NCBI GenBank assembly: GCA_903848935.1
Contig: CAINHO010000050.1
Coordinates: forward strand, 1-64,000
Source of the DNA: an uncultured Pseudomonadota bacterium
GTDB lineage: Bacteria > Pseudomonadota > Gammaproteobacteria > Methylococcales > Methylomonadaceae
Direction of reading: 5' to 3'
Length of the DNA: 64,000 nucleotides
Shown here: positions 1-9,445 of the stretch, piece by piece
Layout: each line of letters opens with the position of its first letter
How positions within the stretch are numbered: the first letter of the stretch is position 1
The notes under the pieces: generated by a model
The model's input: the letters and a program-made list of their open reading frames with translations, nothing else
Told to the model about the DNA's origin: nothing
Databases searched by the model: none
Translations under genes and position numbers: made by a program

Positions 1-1
1 C

Positions 2-541
2 TTCTTTATCGACGTGCTGGATTACGACATCAATGAAGTCAAGGCAGAGCAGAACATCCAAGGTCGGCGTGCTGATTATGTTTTGTCAGCCAATGACAGC
101 GATGTAATTGTTGTAGAAGCGAAAAAAGCGGGTATGGCTTTGCGTGATAAGCAAATCTTTCAAGCCACGTCCTACGGGGCTTATTCTGGCATTCGCTGGG
201 CATTACTTACCAATTTGGTTGAATGGCAGCTCTATCGCGTTTCGGCACAAGAAAAAGTCGAGGCAGACTTAATTTTCGCAATCAAACTGAGTGCAGAAAT
301 TTCGCCGCAGGACGTAGAAAAGCTAGCGTTGATTTCTCGCACCTTCATGAATCATAAGAATAACGAACTGGAAAAATTGTGGCGTGAAAGCAATGTGCTA
401 AGTAGTGAAGTAATTGGCGGGTTGTTGTTAACTGACGATGTGATTTCAAAGGTTCGCAACCTTACCAAGCGCGACAGCAATTGCGATGTGACTAATGACC
501 AAATTCGGGTGGTGGTTGAGCAGATGTTGAATTTGAACTGA
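2..541 (+). CDS. HsdR_N-like restriction nuclease domain protein (5' end off window)
   Basis: The frame is open to the window edge (FFIDVL precedes the GTG at 14), so the gene is cut at its 5' end. The visible 179 residues match the pattern of the type I restriction HsdR N-terminal nuclease domain: GRRADYVL supplies the acidic residue and VIVVEAKKAG the E-x-K element of a PD-(D/E)xK fold. The rest is a charged helical tail with no helicase part, so it resembles a stand-alone HsdR_N protein rather than a full HsdR. What lies upstream is unknown. Function as an active nuclease is inferred from the motif only. Confidence 0.6.
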   Translation, partial: FFIDVLDYDINEVKAEQNIQGRRADYVLSANDSDVIVVEAKKAGMALRDKQIFQATSYGAYSGIRWALLTNLVEWQLYRVSAQEKVEADLIFAIKLSAEISPQDVEKLALISRTFMNHKNNELEKLWRESNVLSSEVIGGLLLTDDVISKVRNLTKRDSNCDVTNDQIRVVVEQMLNLN

Positions 542-688
542 ACGCCGAAAAAATCGACAAAATTATAATTTTCATACGTTATTCTACGAAATTATACGGA
601 ATGAGGTTAAATCATTTCATAATAGTGGGGTTAGATGGTTAATTCTTTTCAATAGCAATCACACCCTATTCTGTTTTTATAAAAAACT

Positions 689-3004
689 ATGAAAATTGTA
701 CTTTTGATTACCATTCTGCTTATTTCACACGTTAATTTCGCGTTGGCTGAACACGCATTGAAACCACTACATTTTGGTGTATTATCGTATCGTCCAAAAG
801 AAATCACAGCGGTACAATGGTTGCCACTTGCAAAAGAACTTGAGAGAAATTTGTCTGGGTATAGCGTTGAGTTGATGCCGCTGAATTATCCAGAACTGGA
901 CACCGCTGCCAAAGAAAACAAACTCGATTTCATTTTAACGAATCCAGAGCGTTACATTTTGCTCAAAAATAAAATCGGTGCGAATGCGGTGGCGACAATG
1001 ATTACCTTAGAAAAAGGTCATCTGCTAACGCATTTTGCAGGCGTGATTTTTACTCGTGTAGACAGAACAGATATTCAAACGCTTGCTGATTTAAACGACA
1101 AACAAATTGCTTCGCCAGCCGAAGAATCATTGGGCGGCTATTTAATGCAGCGTTGGGAATTGGAAAAAAATAACATAACAGCAAAAAGCTATATTTTTAC
1201 AGGAATGTCGCACGACAAAGTGGTTGACGAAGTGCTTGAAGGTAAAGCAGACGCTGGATTTGTACGGAGTGGGGTATTAGAAAAACTAGAACAAACAGGA
1301 AAAATTAGGCTTGGTGAAAATGCGACGATTCGCGTTTTAGCTCCTCATCCAATCACAGATGAAATCCCTGTTTTGCATTCAACTGATCATTATCCCGAAT
1401 GGGTATTTAGCGTCACAAAAAATATCGATGCAGATATTGCACGGCGAGTTTCGCTCACGTTGTTAAATATGAAACCCGATAGCGAGGTTGCAAAAATAGC
1501 TGGAATTGCTGGTTTTACTGCGCCTGCCGATTACACGCCCGTTGAAATTTTAATGTTACGACTACGCACTCATCCAGACGAGTTGAAGTATTTTAATTTT
1601 TCTGACGTGCTGTGGCGTTACAGAAATAATGCAGTTATCGCAACGGTTATTGCGTGTTTAATTCTTGTGCTATTTGTGTCTTTAATTTGGTCAAATCGAA
1701 AATTTAAAAAAGCAAAAATTCGATTATATGAATCTTATGCCGAAATTTCGCTATTATTAAATTCAATAGCGGAAGGTGCGTATGGCGTTGACAATAAAGG
1801 TTTTTGTCTATTTGCGAATGATTCATTTTTGAAAATACTAGGTTATGAAAGTGCAGATGAAGTTGTGGGACAGCACATTCATGAACTTATTCACCATTCT
1901 CATGCCAATGGAGAATTTTATCCTTCAGAAGAATGCCAAATGTATAACGCTTATCGGCAACACAAGAATATCCATGTTTCAAATGAAGTGTTTTGGCGAA
2001 AAGATGGCGTAGCTGTTCCTGTGGAATACTGGTCACAGCCTCTTATAGCCAATGGTGTTTTAACAGGTGCCATTGCAACGTTTGTTGATATTACTAAACG
2101 TAAAAAATACGAAAATGAATTACAGGAAAGTAAAAATCGCCTGCAAACCATCATCGAAACAAATCCGGAATGTATTCAAATCGTGGATGCACAAGGGCAA
2201 TTGATACAAATGAATTCAGCTGGATTAGCGATGATTGAGGCCGATTCACTCAATCAAGTCGTTAGAAAATCAGTGTTAAATCTTGTCGCACCTGAATACC
2301 GTGTAAATGTTGAACAACTACATCGGCGCGTCATTGCGGGTGAAGTAATGCAAATGGAATTTGAGATAATTGGGCTTAAGGGGACTCGGCGATGGATGGA
2401 AACGCACGCTGTGCCGATGTTGGATAATGGAAATATCGTTCGTTTGGCAGTTACACGAGATATTACCAAGCGGAAGATGCTAGAAGAAGAGATTCGGCAA
2501 TTGGCATTTTATGATCCATTAACGAATTTACCGAATCGTCGAAATTTACTAGATAGATTGAACTATTCAATTGCGTTAAGTCGCCGAGAAAAAAAGCAGT
2601 TTGCTATTTTTATGATAGATTTGGACAAATTTAAAGCAGTAAATGACACATTAGGACACGCGGCGGGTGATGAATTACTCAAACAAGTTGCGACTAGAAT
2701 TACGAAGCGGTTACGCGATAGCGACATGGTTGCGCGTTTGGGTGGAGATGAATTTGTGATTGTTTTAGATAATCTTATCGTGCCTGAAGATGCCGCAAAA
2801 GTCGCATTGGACGTAATTGCAGATTTAACTGTTCCGTTTGAATTATCGGATGGAAATGTGGTTCAAATTGGTGCGAGCATTGGTATTAGCGTTTATCCAT
2901 TGCATGGTACATCACCAGACAAACTCACGGATAACGCGGACACTGCACTTTATCAAGCGAAAGACAGTGGACGTGGGTGTTTTGTATATTACAAAAATGT
3001 TTAG
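689..3004 (+). CDS. Diguanylate cyclase with PhnD-like periplasmic sensor and two PAS domains
   Basis: Predicted inner-membrane c-di-GMP synthase. Residues 1-20 form a signal peptide. About 25-285 is a PhnD/phosphonate-type periplasmic binding domain (LHFGVLSYRP, then DFILTNPERY and SLGGYLMQRW). A single membrane helix lies near 315-335. Two PAS domains follow (about 350-475 and 480-600), then a GGDEF domain to the C-terminus. The catalytic GGDEF is intact and RDSD sits five residues before it, which matches a product-inhibition I-site RxxD. No EAL domain is present. The architecture suggests an external ligand gates c-di-GMP production; the ligand cannot be read. It stands alone, without an operon partner. 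Confidence 0.9.
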   Translation: MKIVLLITILLISHVNFALAEHALKPLHFGVLSYRPKEITAVQWLPLAKELERNLSGYSVELMPLNYPELDTAAKENKLDFILTNPERYILLKNKIGANAVATMITLEKGHLLTHFAGVIFTRVDRTDIQTLADLNDKQIASPAEESLGGYLMQRWELEKNNITAKSYIFTGMSHDKVVDEVLEGKADAGFVRSGVLEKLEQTGKIRLGENATIRVLAPHPITDEIPVLHSTDHYPEWVFSVTKNIDADIARRVSLTLLNMKPDSEVAKIAGIAGFTAPADYTPVEILMLRLRTHPDELKYFNFSDVLWRYRNNAVIATVIACLILVLFVSLIWSNRKFKKAKIRLYESYAEISLLLNSIAEGAYGVDNKGFCLFANDSFLKILGYESADEVVGQHIHELIHHSHANGEFYPSEECQMYNAYRQHKNIHVSNEVFWRKDGVAVPVEYWSQPLIANGVLTGAIATFVDITKRKKYENELQESKNRLQTIIETNPECIQIVDAQGQLIQMNSAGLAMIEADSLNQVVRKSVLNLVAPEYRVNVEQLHRRVIAGEVMQMEFEIIGLKGTRRWMETHAVPMLDNGNIVRLAVTRDITKRKMLEEEIRQLAFYDPLTNLPNRRNLLDRLNYSIALSRREKKQFAIFMIDLDKFKAVNDTLGHAAGDELLKQVATRITKRLRDSDMVARLGGDEFVIVLDNLIVPEDAAKVALDVIADLTVPFELSDGNVVQIGASIGISVYPLHGTSPDKLTDNADTALYQAKDSGRGCFVYYKNV

Positions 3005-3049
3005 CGGAGTTATCGTGGTTCAAAAACCTGAACCACGACATAAATTAGA

Positions 3050-3445
3050 CTATGGATTGCCTGAATTATCTGGACTGCTCACTAAAATTCTAAAATCTGT
3101 TACTTGTGGCGACGGTGCAAGCGCGTTAATCGTTTGTTGTTGTCCCGCATAAACCAATAACGGTTGCCATGCTTCATCATCTCCAATCACCATGCCGCCT
3201 CTGTCCAGCCATTTGAAGCGATAAAGCAGCTGCTGATTATTCGAATCTGTGTTTAAAATTTCGGCTTGAATTGCCATCAAATGATTACGTTTTGTCGTTA
3301 CGATATTGCTCACGACCAAATAATCCATCATGCCGTACTGCTCAACTTTCGTCAGAATACTATTTGGCAACGGCGGGGGTGGCGTAGCACACGCGGTTAA
3401 AGTTAATGTCGCTACAATACTCAAACTCAGAACCAACTTTTTCAT
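3050..3445 (-). CDS. YcfL family (DUF1425) lipoprotein
   Basis: 131-residue lipoprotein with a signal peptide ending in the lipobox LTACA. The body matches YcfL/DUF1425, including the conserved stretch around WQPLLVYAGQQQTI and APSPQVTDFRIL. In enterobacteria ycfL lies beside lpoB, a lipoprotein activator of penicillin-binding protein 1B. Here it overlaps the end of a COG3014-family gene by 4 bp (ATGA), which indicates translational coupling. No lpoB follows; the next gene is convergent. The role is probably outer-membrane envelope maintenance, by family and neighbour association only. Confidence 0.8.
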   Translation of the reverse strand: MKKLVLSLSIVATLTLTACATPPPPLPNSILTKVEQYGMMDYLVVSNIVTTKRNHLMAIQAEILNTDSNNQQLLYRFKWLDRGGMVIGDDEAWQPLLVYAGQQQTINALAPSPQVTDFRILVSSPDNSGNP

Positions 3446-4920
3446 TTTTTACTCCGTTTTTTCGTGGAGGATTTACGCACTTTTTTACTGACTGATTTTG
3501 GAATAATTTCAGGTTCGATTTGTGGTGCAGGTGGCGCGATGATATTCGCTGGCATTTTCGCACCATAAATAGGTTGTGACCAATACACCTGATTGTTAAT
3601 TACTCTCGCAACGATGAGTGCGTGCGCTCCGTTAATATCGAGCGTTTTTTTATTTAAACCAAGCGTAAATTCATGTTTGCCCGTCGGGATTGAAAAACGC
3701 GCCACGCTTATCGTCGAAGGCAACGTGCGCCACGTCCGTTCATCAGCCGACTCAGTAATTACATTTGCTACATTCAATGCAACTCCCGCCAACATTGCAT
3801 AACCATTATTGCTGTGCATCAAAGCTTGTTGCGATGCACCTTTGATTGCCGCTCGCAAAATGCCACGCAAAATAATCCCTGGCATATCGTCTTTTAACGC
3901 TCGTTTCGACATCGCGTCTAAACTTGTCACCATTGATAACGGTTGCGTGTTTGCGTTATCAATGGCAACAGTAAGCGGTGTATTTGTGCGAGTTGGGTCA
4001 GAATGTAAAACAGGAAACGAAATCGGAATCACGCCCAAACCTTTGTAAATCACAGGAATTGGAATCATGACCGAACTTAACGACGGTGCTACGCCACTTT
4101 CCACAACCATCAAAACGTCCGTTTCATTGGGTTTATGTTGGTGTGGACGCGAATCCAAACCCGCTAAACCATCTTCTAACATTTTGATATTTGGGCGCAA
4201 TTCAATCGCTTGGCGATAACCTGCTGCCGCTAAACTCGGTTCATCCAACGCTTCATACACAAAACCCGCTAAATAATGACTAAACGCACTTTGATAGCCA
4301 TTTTTCAGTGACGTAATTTCAGGCGAATTCAAGGTTTCTACGGGATAACCGTTTAAATTTTTGAAAGTTGTGCCAATGCCTTTTTCACGGCTTTCTTTTT
4401 CAATGGCATCGGTTTCTTTCGCACGAACGTCAGCAATAATCGCTTCCCGTTCATGCGTTTTTTTGATTTCCGTGCGAGCATAATCCCAATCGCCATTCAA
4501 CAAATGATCTAACGCTAACTGTGTTGAAAGCATCACTTTTTCATAATCATGTCCGTCGTAACGGCGGGTTTTATCGTTCAACGTCACTGCACCAATGTTT
4601 TCTAAAATCGCACCCGCCCGAATTTTTGCCTCGTTCTCCCATTCGTTCACCAAATGGTCAGCAGATAACCACGTTATCACGCTGTCTTTGTATTTATTAT
4701 CAAAGCGTTGCAACGTACCTTTTTCAAAGTAATACAACAAATCTTTGTCGTTACCCGTGTTGTTAGAATCAAGTTGTTGCAAGGCTTGCGAGACTTCGCC
4801 TTGCGAGACTAAATCAACAGTTTGTTTCAGTTCATCGTCGTAACTTCGCATGACCGAACAGCCCGAAAATGCAAGCGTAATCGCTAAGGCTAAAGTGAGT
4901 TTTCTGGTGTGAATGGACAT
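3442..4920 (-). CDS. COG3014 family TPR lipoprotein
   Basis: 492 residues with a signal peptide ending in the lipobox FSGCS, so an envelope lipoprotein. The N-terminal half is helical with TPR-like repeats (a tetratricopeptide pattern near SAFSHYLAGFVYEALDEPSLAAAGYRQAIE). The C-terminal half resembles COG3014 proteins, which are commonly encoded next to ycfL and lpoB. The C-terminus is lysine/serine rich. The stop overlaps the ycfL-like start by 4 bp. No biochemical function is established for the family. A link to peptidoglycan synthase regulation is suggested by gene neighbourhood only. Confidence 0.7.
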   Translation of the reverse strand: MSIHTRKLTLALAITLAFSGCSVMRSYDDELKQTVDLVSQGEVSQALQQLDSNNTGNDKDLLYYFEKGTLQRFDNKYKDSVITWLSADHLVNEWENEAKIRAGAILENIGAVTLNDKTRRYDGHDYEKVMLSTQLALDHLLNGDWDYARTEIKKTHEREAIIADVRAKETDAIEKESREKGIGTTFKNLNGYPVETLNSPEITSLKNGYQSAFSHYLAGFVYEALDEPSLAAAGYRQAIELRPNIKMLEDGLAGLDSRPHQHKPNETDVLMVVESGVAPSLSSVMIPIPVIYKGLGVIPISFPVLHSDPTRTNTPLTVAIDNANTQPLSMVTSLDAMSKRALKDDMPGIILRGILRAAIKGASQQALMHSNNGYAMLAGVALNVANVITESADERTWRTLPSTISVARFSIPTGKHEFTLGLNKKTLDINGAHALIVARVINNQVYWSQPIYGAKMPANIIAPPAPQIEPEIIPKSVSKKVRKSSTKKRSKK

Positions 4921-4941
4921 AAAAATCCTTGGGTTCAGATA

Positions 4942-4970
4942 ATAAAAAAGGCGATTAAAAAATCGCCTTT
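4942..4970 (-). terminator. Rho-independent terminator after aspC
   Basis: On the minus strand AAAGGCGATT pairs with AATCGCCTTT across a four-base loop and runs into TTTATT. It lies between the stop of the aminotransferase gene and the start of the COG3014 gene, so it separates these two same-strand units. Confidence 0.85.
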
Positions 4971-4977
4971 CTGTGTT

Positions 4978-6159
4978 TTAAATCGCTTGTTTAATACGTT
5001 CGAGAGCGGTTTTTAAATTGTCCATGCTGGTTGCAATCGAAAGTCGAATATGTCCCTCCGTTCCAAACGCCGAACCTGGCACGAGTGCCACACCTGCTTT
5101 TTCAATCAAATAATCTGAAAACGCCAAATCATCATCAATGCCATCTAAACGTTTGAGTAATTTTTCAATATTCGGGAAAACGTAGAATGTGCCATCAGTT
5201 GGTAAACATTCCACGCCGTCAATCCTGTTCAATTCTGCGACGACGAAATCATGACGTTTTTTGAATTCCACACACATATCACGAATGAAACTTTGATCGC
5301 CGGTTAACGCAGCGAGTGCTGCATATTGTGAAATTGACGTTGGATTTGAAGTGCTTTGTGATTGAATCGTACACATAGCCTCAATCAGTTTTTCATTTCC
5401 AGCCGCGTAACCAATACGCCAACCCGTCATTGAATAAGCTTTTGACACGCCATTCATTACCACTGTGCGGTCGTAAAATTCAGGATGTGCGTTCAAAATG
5501 TTCACAAACGTACCTTGTTCCCAAAGAATATGCTCATACATATCATCAGTAGCAATCACGATATTTGAAAAATCAGCTAACACGTCGCCAATAGCTTTCA
5601 ATTCGTCCAACGAATACGCTGAACCTGAAGGATTTGACGGGCTATTGATGAAAATCAAGCGGGTTTTTTCGGTAATCGCGGCGCGTAATTGTTCAGGTGA
5701 AATTTTGAAGTTGTGCGCTTGCGTGGTTTCAATAATTACAGGTACACCATCCGCCAACAAAACCATATCGGGATATGAGACCCAGTAAGGCGCAGGAATA
5801 ATCACTTCGTCGCCCGAATTCAAAAGGGCTTGCGTCAAATTAAACGAACTTTGCTTGCCACCGCCCGAAACTAAAATTTGTTTCGCGTTGTATTCCAGCC
5901 CGTTGTCGTTCTTGAATTTGTCGATAATCGCTTTTTTCAACGGCGCAATGCCATCGACAGCAGTGTATTTCGTGAAACCTTTGTGAATCGCGTCAATCGC
6001 GGCTTGTTTAATAAAATCAGGCGTATCGAAATCAGGTTCGCCCGCGCCTAAACCAATAATGTCGTGACCTTCGGCTCGCATTTTCGCGGCACGGGCGGTG
6101 ATTGCCAAAGTCGGGGAAGGTTTTACAGCATTTACGCGATTAGAAAGTTTGATGCTCAT
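4978..6159 (-). CDS. aspC: Pyridoxal-phosphate aspartate aminotransferase
   Basis: 393-residue fold-type I aminotransferase, a normal length for the class. The PLP-binding lysine lies in SKAYSMTGWRIGYAAG (near residue 238). Other family marks are INSPSNPSGSAYS and the C-terminal substrate arginine in EGHIRLSIATS. The sequence style fits the I-gamma aspartate/prephenate aminotransferase group, which moves the amino group between aspartate or glutamate and 2-oxo acids. It is transcribed alone, with a terminator directly downstream. Whether it also acts on prephenate cannot be told here. Confidence 0.85.
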   Translation of the reverse strand: MSIKLSNRVNAVKPSPTLAITARAAKMRAEGHDIIGLGAGEPDFDTPDFIKQAAIDAIHKGFTKYTAVDGIAPLKKAIIDKFKNDNGLEYNAKQILVSGGGKQSSFNLTQALLNSGDEVIIPAPYWVSYPDMVLLADGVPVIIETTQAHNFKISPEQLRAAITEKTRLIFINSPSNPSGSAYSLDELKAIGDVLADFSNIVIATDDMYEHILWEQGTFVNILNAHPEFYDRTVVMNGVSKAYSMTGWRIGYAAGNEKLIEAMCTIQSQSTSNPTSISQYAALAALTGDQSFIRDMCVEFKKRHDFVVAELNRIDGVECLPTDGTFYVFPNIEKLLKRLDGIDDDLAFSDYLIEKAGVALVPGSAFGTEGHIRLSIATSMDNLKTALERIKQAI

Positions 6160-6183
6160 TTGTTTTGTAGAGTTTTAAGTTAG

Positions 6184-6220
6184 ACAAAATTAAAGGTGCA
6201 AAGCCGAAAACTTTGCACCT
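6184..6220 (-). terminator. Rho-independent terminator after htpX
   Basis: A perfect ten-base stem (AGGTGCAAAG with CTTTGCACCT) encloses a seven-base loop. On the minus strand it is followed by TTTAATTTTG, directly after the htpX stop codon. Confidence 0.85.
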
Positions 6221-6232
6221 GTTTTAAAAAAA

Positions 6233-7111
6233 TTAACGTAAGTTTTGTAATGCAGCAATGCGTTCTTCAAGAGGTGGATGGGACATGAATAATTTCATTG
6301 AACCACTGCCACTAATGCCAAATGCCGCTAATTGCCCTGGCAAATCAGCAGGTTCGTGAGCGCGTTGCAAGGCTTGTAACGCAGCAATCATTTTTTCGCG
6401 TCCCGCTAAATTTGCGCCACCGGCATCGGCTCTGAATTCGCGGTAACGTGAGAACCACATCGTCAACATTGAAGCCAAAATACCGAGGGCAATTTGTGCG
6501 ACTATTTGAGTAACATAATACGCCCAGCCGTAGCCTTCTCCTTCGTTTTTCAGAATCACTTTATCTACGAAATGCCCAATAATTGTCGCGAAGAAATACA
6601 CAAAGGTATTCACCACGCCTTGCATCAACGCCATCGTAATCATATCGCCGTTGGCAACGTGACTGATTTCGTGACCGACAACCGCTTCTACTTCATCTGC
6701 ACTCATGGCTTGCAACAAACCGGTGCTGACTGCCACCAACGCACTGTTACGACTTGCGCCTGTTGCAAACGCATTCGGTTCGGCAGCTTCGAAAATACCG
6801 ACTTCTGGCATTTCGATTCCCGCTTGTTGTGCTTGACGCGCCACAATATCCAACAGCCATCGTTCAGTTTGATTTTGTGGCGATTCGATAATGACTACGC
6901 CCATCATTCTTTTTGCAGACCATTTCGACATAAATAGCGAAATGATTGAACCCGCTGAACCAATAATAGCTGACATTAACAGCAATTTTTTCAAGTCCAA
7001 ATCCACGCCGTTAGCGGCTAATGAACTGTGTAAACCTAACAGGTTAAAAATAGTGCCAATCACAACCATGACGGCAAGGTTCGTGACTAAAAATAGAAAG
7101 ATGCGTTTCAT
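6233..7111 (-). CDS. htpX: Membrane zinc protease HtpX
   Basis: 292-residue M48B metalloprotease of the inner membrane, involved in membrane protein quality control. Two N-terminal membrane helices (about 5-25 and 40-60) are followed by the zinc motif in VVGHEISHVANGD (HEXXH near residue 145). A further pair of hydrophobic segments lies near 160-215, and a conserved SRYREFRAD gives the third metal ligand. Length matches E. coli HtpX (293). The C-terminal end SHPPLEERIAAL is typical. It is transcribed alone, with its own terminator. Confidence 0.95.
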   Translation of the reverse strand: MKRIFLFLVTNLAVMVVIGTIFNLLGLHSSLAANGVDLDLKKLLLMSAIIGSAGSIISLFMSKWSAKRMMGVVIIESPQNQTERWLLDIVARQAQQAGIEMPEVGIFEAAEPNAFATGASRNSALVAVSTGLLQAMSADEVEAVVGHEISHVANGDMITMALMQGVVNTFVYFFATIIGHFVDKVILKNEGEGYGWAYYVTQIVAQIALGILASMLTMWFSRYREFRADAGGANLAGREKMIAALQALQRAHEPADLPGQLAAFGISGSGSMKLFMSHPPLEERIAALQNLR

Positions 7112-7184
7112 AAAAAAGTTTCCTCGATTAAATGACTAAAACAATAACTTAACGGTTCTACGATAAAAAGCAAGCGTTGCAACA

Positions 7185-7607
7185 CTATTCTAATTCGTCT
7201 TTGATTAACGCATTAAATTCGTGCGTTTTTTCGAGCATGACATTATATTTCGCTTCCACTTTGTCCATAACTTCACTCAAAAAGCGCGTTAAATCTTCAT
7301 CATCTAATTTTTTCGCAAACGACAAAATGTAATCCTCCAAATCGCTCATCGTGTCAGCATCAACAACCTCTTCCAAAAATAAAACCGATTTTGAGGATTC
7401 GAGCGCGGCAAATAAATCTGTGCCTGCGAGTGGTTTTTTTAATTCTTTTTGAAGATTATCGACAGTCTTAATGATTTGAACGGCGACATGATGCACCATT
7501 TTCAATAATGTTAATTTTTCAGTAAAACGATAAAGTTCGGCGGCGGCTTGACGAATCTCGGTCAATGCGATTTTTAAATCTGTGGGGGTAACGACGGTGT
7601 TTTGCAT
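7185..7607 (-). CDS. Hypothetical helical protein downstream of recD
   Basis: 140 residues with no recognised domain. The sequence is rich in Leu, Glu and Lys and is predicted helical, possibly coiled coil (EIRQAAAELYRFTEKLTLL and LEDYILSFAKKLDDEDLTRF). There is no signal peptide or membrane helix, so it is probably cytoplasmic. It starts 31 bp after the recD stop on the same strand and is probably co-transcribed with it. No function can be assigned. Confidence 0.6.
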   Translation of the reverse strand: MQNTVVTPTDLKIALTEIRQAAAELYRFTEKLTLLKMVHHVAVQIIKTVDNLQKELKKPLAGTDLFAALESSKSVLFLEEVVDADTMSDLEDYILSFAKKLDDEDLTRFLSEVMDKVEAKYNVMLEKTHEFNALIKDELE

Positions 7608-7638
7608 AAAAAGTCACTCATAATCAATTTAGAATGCG

Positions 7639-9285
7639 CTAATTATAGGGTACAACGAATTGTTCGACTAATCCTGTTACCCGTGTGATGCTGGCTTGAA
7701 CGGTGGCAGTGAAAATTGCTTCGGTGGTGACTAATTTAATGCGTTCTTTGGCGCGAGTGATGGCGGTATAGAGTAATTCTTTCGTCAAAATCGTTTGTTG
7801 ATATTCGGGTAAGCAGACGCAAACTTCCTCGAATTCCGAGCCTTGACTTTTGTGAATGGTCATAGCAAAAACAGTTTCACAATGTGGCAAACGGGCGGGC
7901 GAATAACCTTGTGAATTGCCGTCTGGACGCGGAAAAAAAACTTTTTTTTCGCCATTTTCGTCGGACAAACATAAGCCAATATCTCCGTTGTATAACTGTA
8001 ACGCGGCATTGTTTTGCGTAATCATTACAGGTCGTCCAACATACCATGTTGTGGATAAATTGATCTGTTTTCGGTCGCGCAAAATTTTTTCTAAACGATA
8101 ATTTAAATCTGAAACGCTGTTTTTGCCTTCGCGATGAGCGCATAAAATTTGGAATTTATTGAACGTGGCGTAAATCTCTTTGAAATCTGCTCGCGTTTTA
8201 ATCAGTTCAAAATAGGTCGTATGTTGATTCGCCAAATAATCCAAAAAATCATCTCCTAAATGTTCAATCACGGCATTTTTATTCTGCGTAAGTTCCCATG
8301 CTTGAAAGGCATTTTTTTGATTGATCGCTTGTGCGAAGGCTTTGATTTCGTTTTTGAAACGATAGGTTTTTTGTAATTCGATGGTGTTATTTGGTAAGGC
8401 TTCGGTTAAATCCGCTAAAACCGTTCCTGATTCGACGGATGCAAGTTGTTCTTTGTCACCTAATAAAATCAAGCGTGCTGACGGTTTGATTGCTGCAACG
8501 AGTTTACTCATCATCGCTAAATCAATCATCGAGGCTTCATCGATAACGATTAAATCGTAAGGCAATAGATTTTTTTCGTTGTAGCGAAAATAGGGCGATG
8601 GTGGTTTTGCACCGAGCAAACGATGAATAGTGGTAACGGTTTCAGGCAAAACATCTTTTATAGATTGTTCACAATTTAATTTCGCTTTGCTGTTAGTAAT
8701 GGATTCTTGCAAACGCATAGCGGCTTTACCCGTTGGAGCGGCAAGTGCAATATGTAACGGTTTGTCTGCGTTAATTTGTTGTAAAAGCGCGATAATTTTA
8801 ACGACTGTGGTGGTTTTGCCAGTTCCAGGACCGCCTGTAATGATGGTGAAGTTTTGGCTGACGGCACATTTTGCCGCTTCCCGTTGATAATTGGTTTCAG
8901 AATCGAAAGTTTTTTCAAAAAACGCATCGAGCAACTTGTTTAAGTTTGAAAATGAAGAATTATTTTGCTGCATGGCGCGAAGTTTTGCGATTAGGCATTG
9001 TTCGTAATCCCAATACCGACGCAAATAAAGGTAATTGTGTTGATCGATGTGTAGCGGAAGAACGGTTGAGTGATTTTCTGACGTTGTGACTAATTTTGAA
9101 TTGAGCAGAATTTTTTGTTGTTGAGCCGTTAATTTTAGACAAGTGTTGCCATGATAATAGGTGTAGGAAAGTTGGGCGAGTAGGTTTTTTAAGGATGCTT
9201 TTTCGAGTTCAGAAATGAGAGTTGAAGCACTGAAAAATTGTGAAAAAGCAGAGTCAAGACGAGAAAATTGTGATAATTCAATCAT
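7639..9285 (-). CDS. recD: Exodeoxyribonuclease V alpha subunit
   Basis: 548-residue RecD, the fast 5'-3' helicase subunit of RecBCD, which repairs double-strand breaks. Walker A is GGPGTGKTTT (near residue 155) and the helicase motif II is IDEASMID. ILLGDKEQLASVESG and the C-terminal TIHKSQGSEFEEV and YTAITRAKERI motifs follow. Slightly shorter than the E. coli protein (608). RecB and RecC are not adjacent: upstream is a tRNA and downstream a hypothetical gene, so recD is separated from its usual partners or the partners lie elsewhere. Confidence 0.92.
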   Translation of the reverse strand: MIELSQFSRLDSAFSQFFSASTLISELEKASLKNLLAQLSYTYYHGNTCLKLTAQQQKILLNSKLVTTSENHSTVLPLHIDQHNYLYLRRYWDYEQCLIAKLRAMQQNNSSFSNLNKLLDAFFEKTFDSETNYQREAAKCAVSQNFTIITGGPGTGKTTTVVKIIALLQQINADKPLHIALAAPTGKAAMRLQESITNSKAKLNCEQSIKDVLPETVTTIHRLLGAKPPSPYFRYNEKNLLPYDLIVIDEASMIDLAMMSKLVAAIKPSARLILLGDKEQLASVESGTVLADLTEALPNNTIELQKTYRFKNEIKAFAQAINQKNAFQAWELTQNKNAVIEHLGDDFLDYLANQHTTYFELIKTRADFKEIYATFNKFQILCAHREGKNSVSDLNYRLEKILRDRKQINLSTTWYVGRPVMITQNNAALQLYNGDIGLCLSDENGEKKVFFPRPDGNSQGYSPARLPHCETVFAMTIHKSQGSEFEEVCVCLPEYQQTILTKELLYTAITRAKERIKLVTTEAIFTATVQASITRVTGLVEQFVVPYN

Positions 9286-9314
9286 ATAAGAAATTGACTT
9301 AAAAAAGTGATAGG

Positions 9315-9355
9315 CATAAAAAAAGTCTTAATAGAATCTCTATTAAGACTTTTTA
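9315..9355 (-). terminator. Terminator downstream of tRNA-Leu(CAA)
   Basis: A stem of about 15 bp (AAAAGTCTTAATAGA with TCTATTAAGACTTTT) has a three-base loop and is followed by a T run on the minus strand. It lies four bases past the tRNA CCA end. Confidence 0.85.
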
Positions 9356-9358
9356 CTT

Positions 9359-9445
9359 TGGTACCGAGGGCCGGAATCGAACCGGCACGGAGTCACCCCC
9401 ACCGGATTTTGAATCCGGCGCGTCTACCAGTTCCGCCACCCCGGC
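9359..9445 (-). tRNA. tRNA-Leu(CAA)
   Basis: 87-nt class II tRNA read on the minus strand. The acceptor arm begins GCCGGGG and the 3' CCA is encoded. The D-arm is GGCGGAACTGGTAGAC, the anticodon loop TTCAAAA gives anticodon CAA (codon UUG), and the T-arm is GCCGGTTCGATTCCGGC with a long variable arm between. A TATACT box lies 12 bp upstream of the mature 5' end (plus-strand AGTATA at 9457-9462), a likely -10 element. A strong terminator follows. Confidence 0.95.

Noticed and set aside
2838-3152. 104-residue ORF overlapping the end of the diguanylate cyclase
   Set aside because: It overlaps the conserved GGDEF C-terminus in another frame and the ycfL-like gene on the other strand; no family features.
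6494-6937. 147-residue His/Cys/Phe-rich ORF on the plus strand
   Set aside because: Antisense to the HEXXH and membrane part of htpX with no ribosome site.
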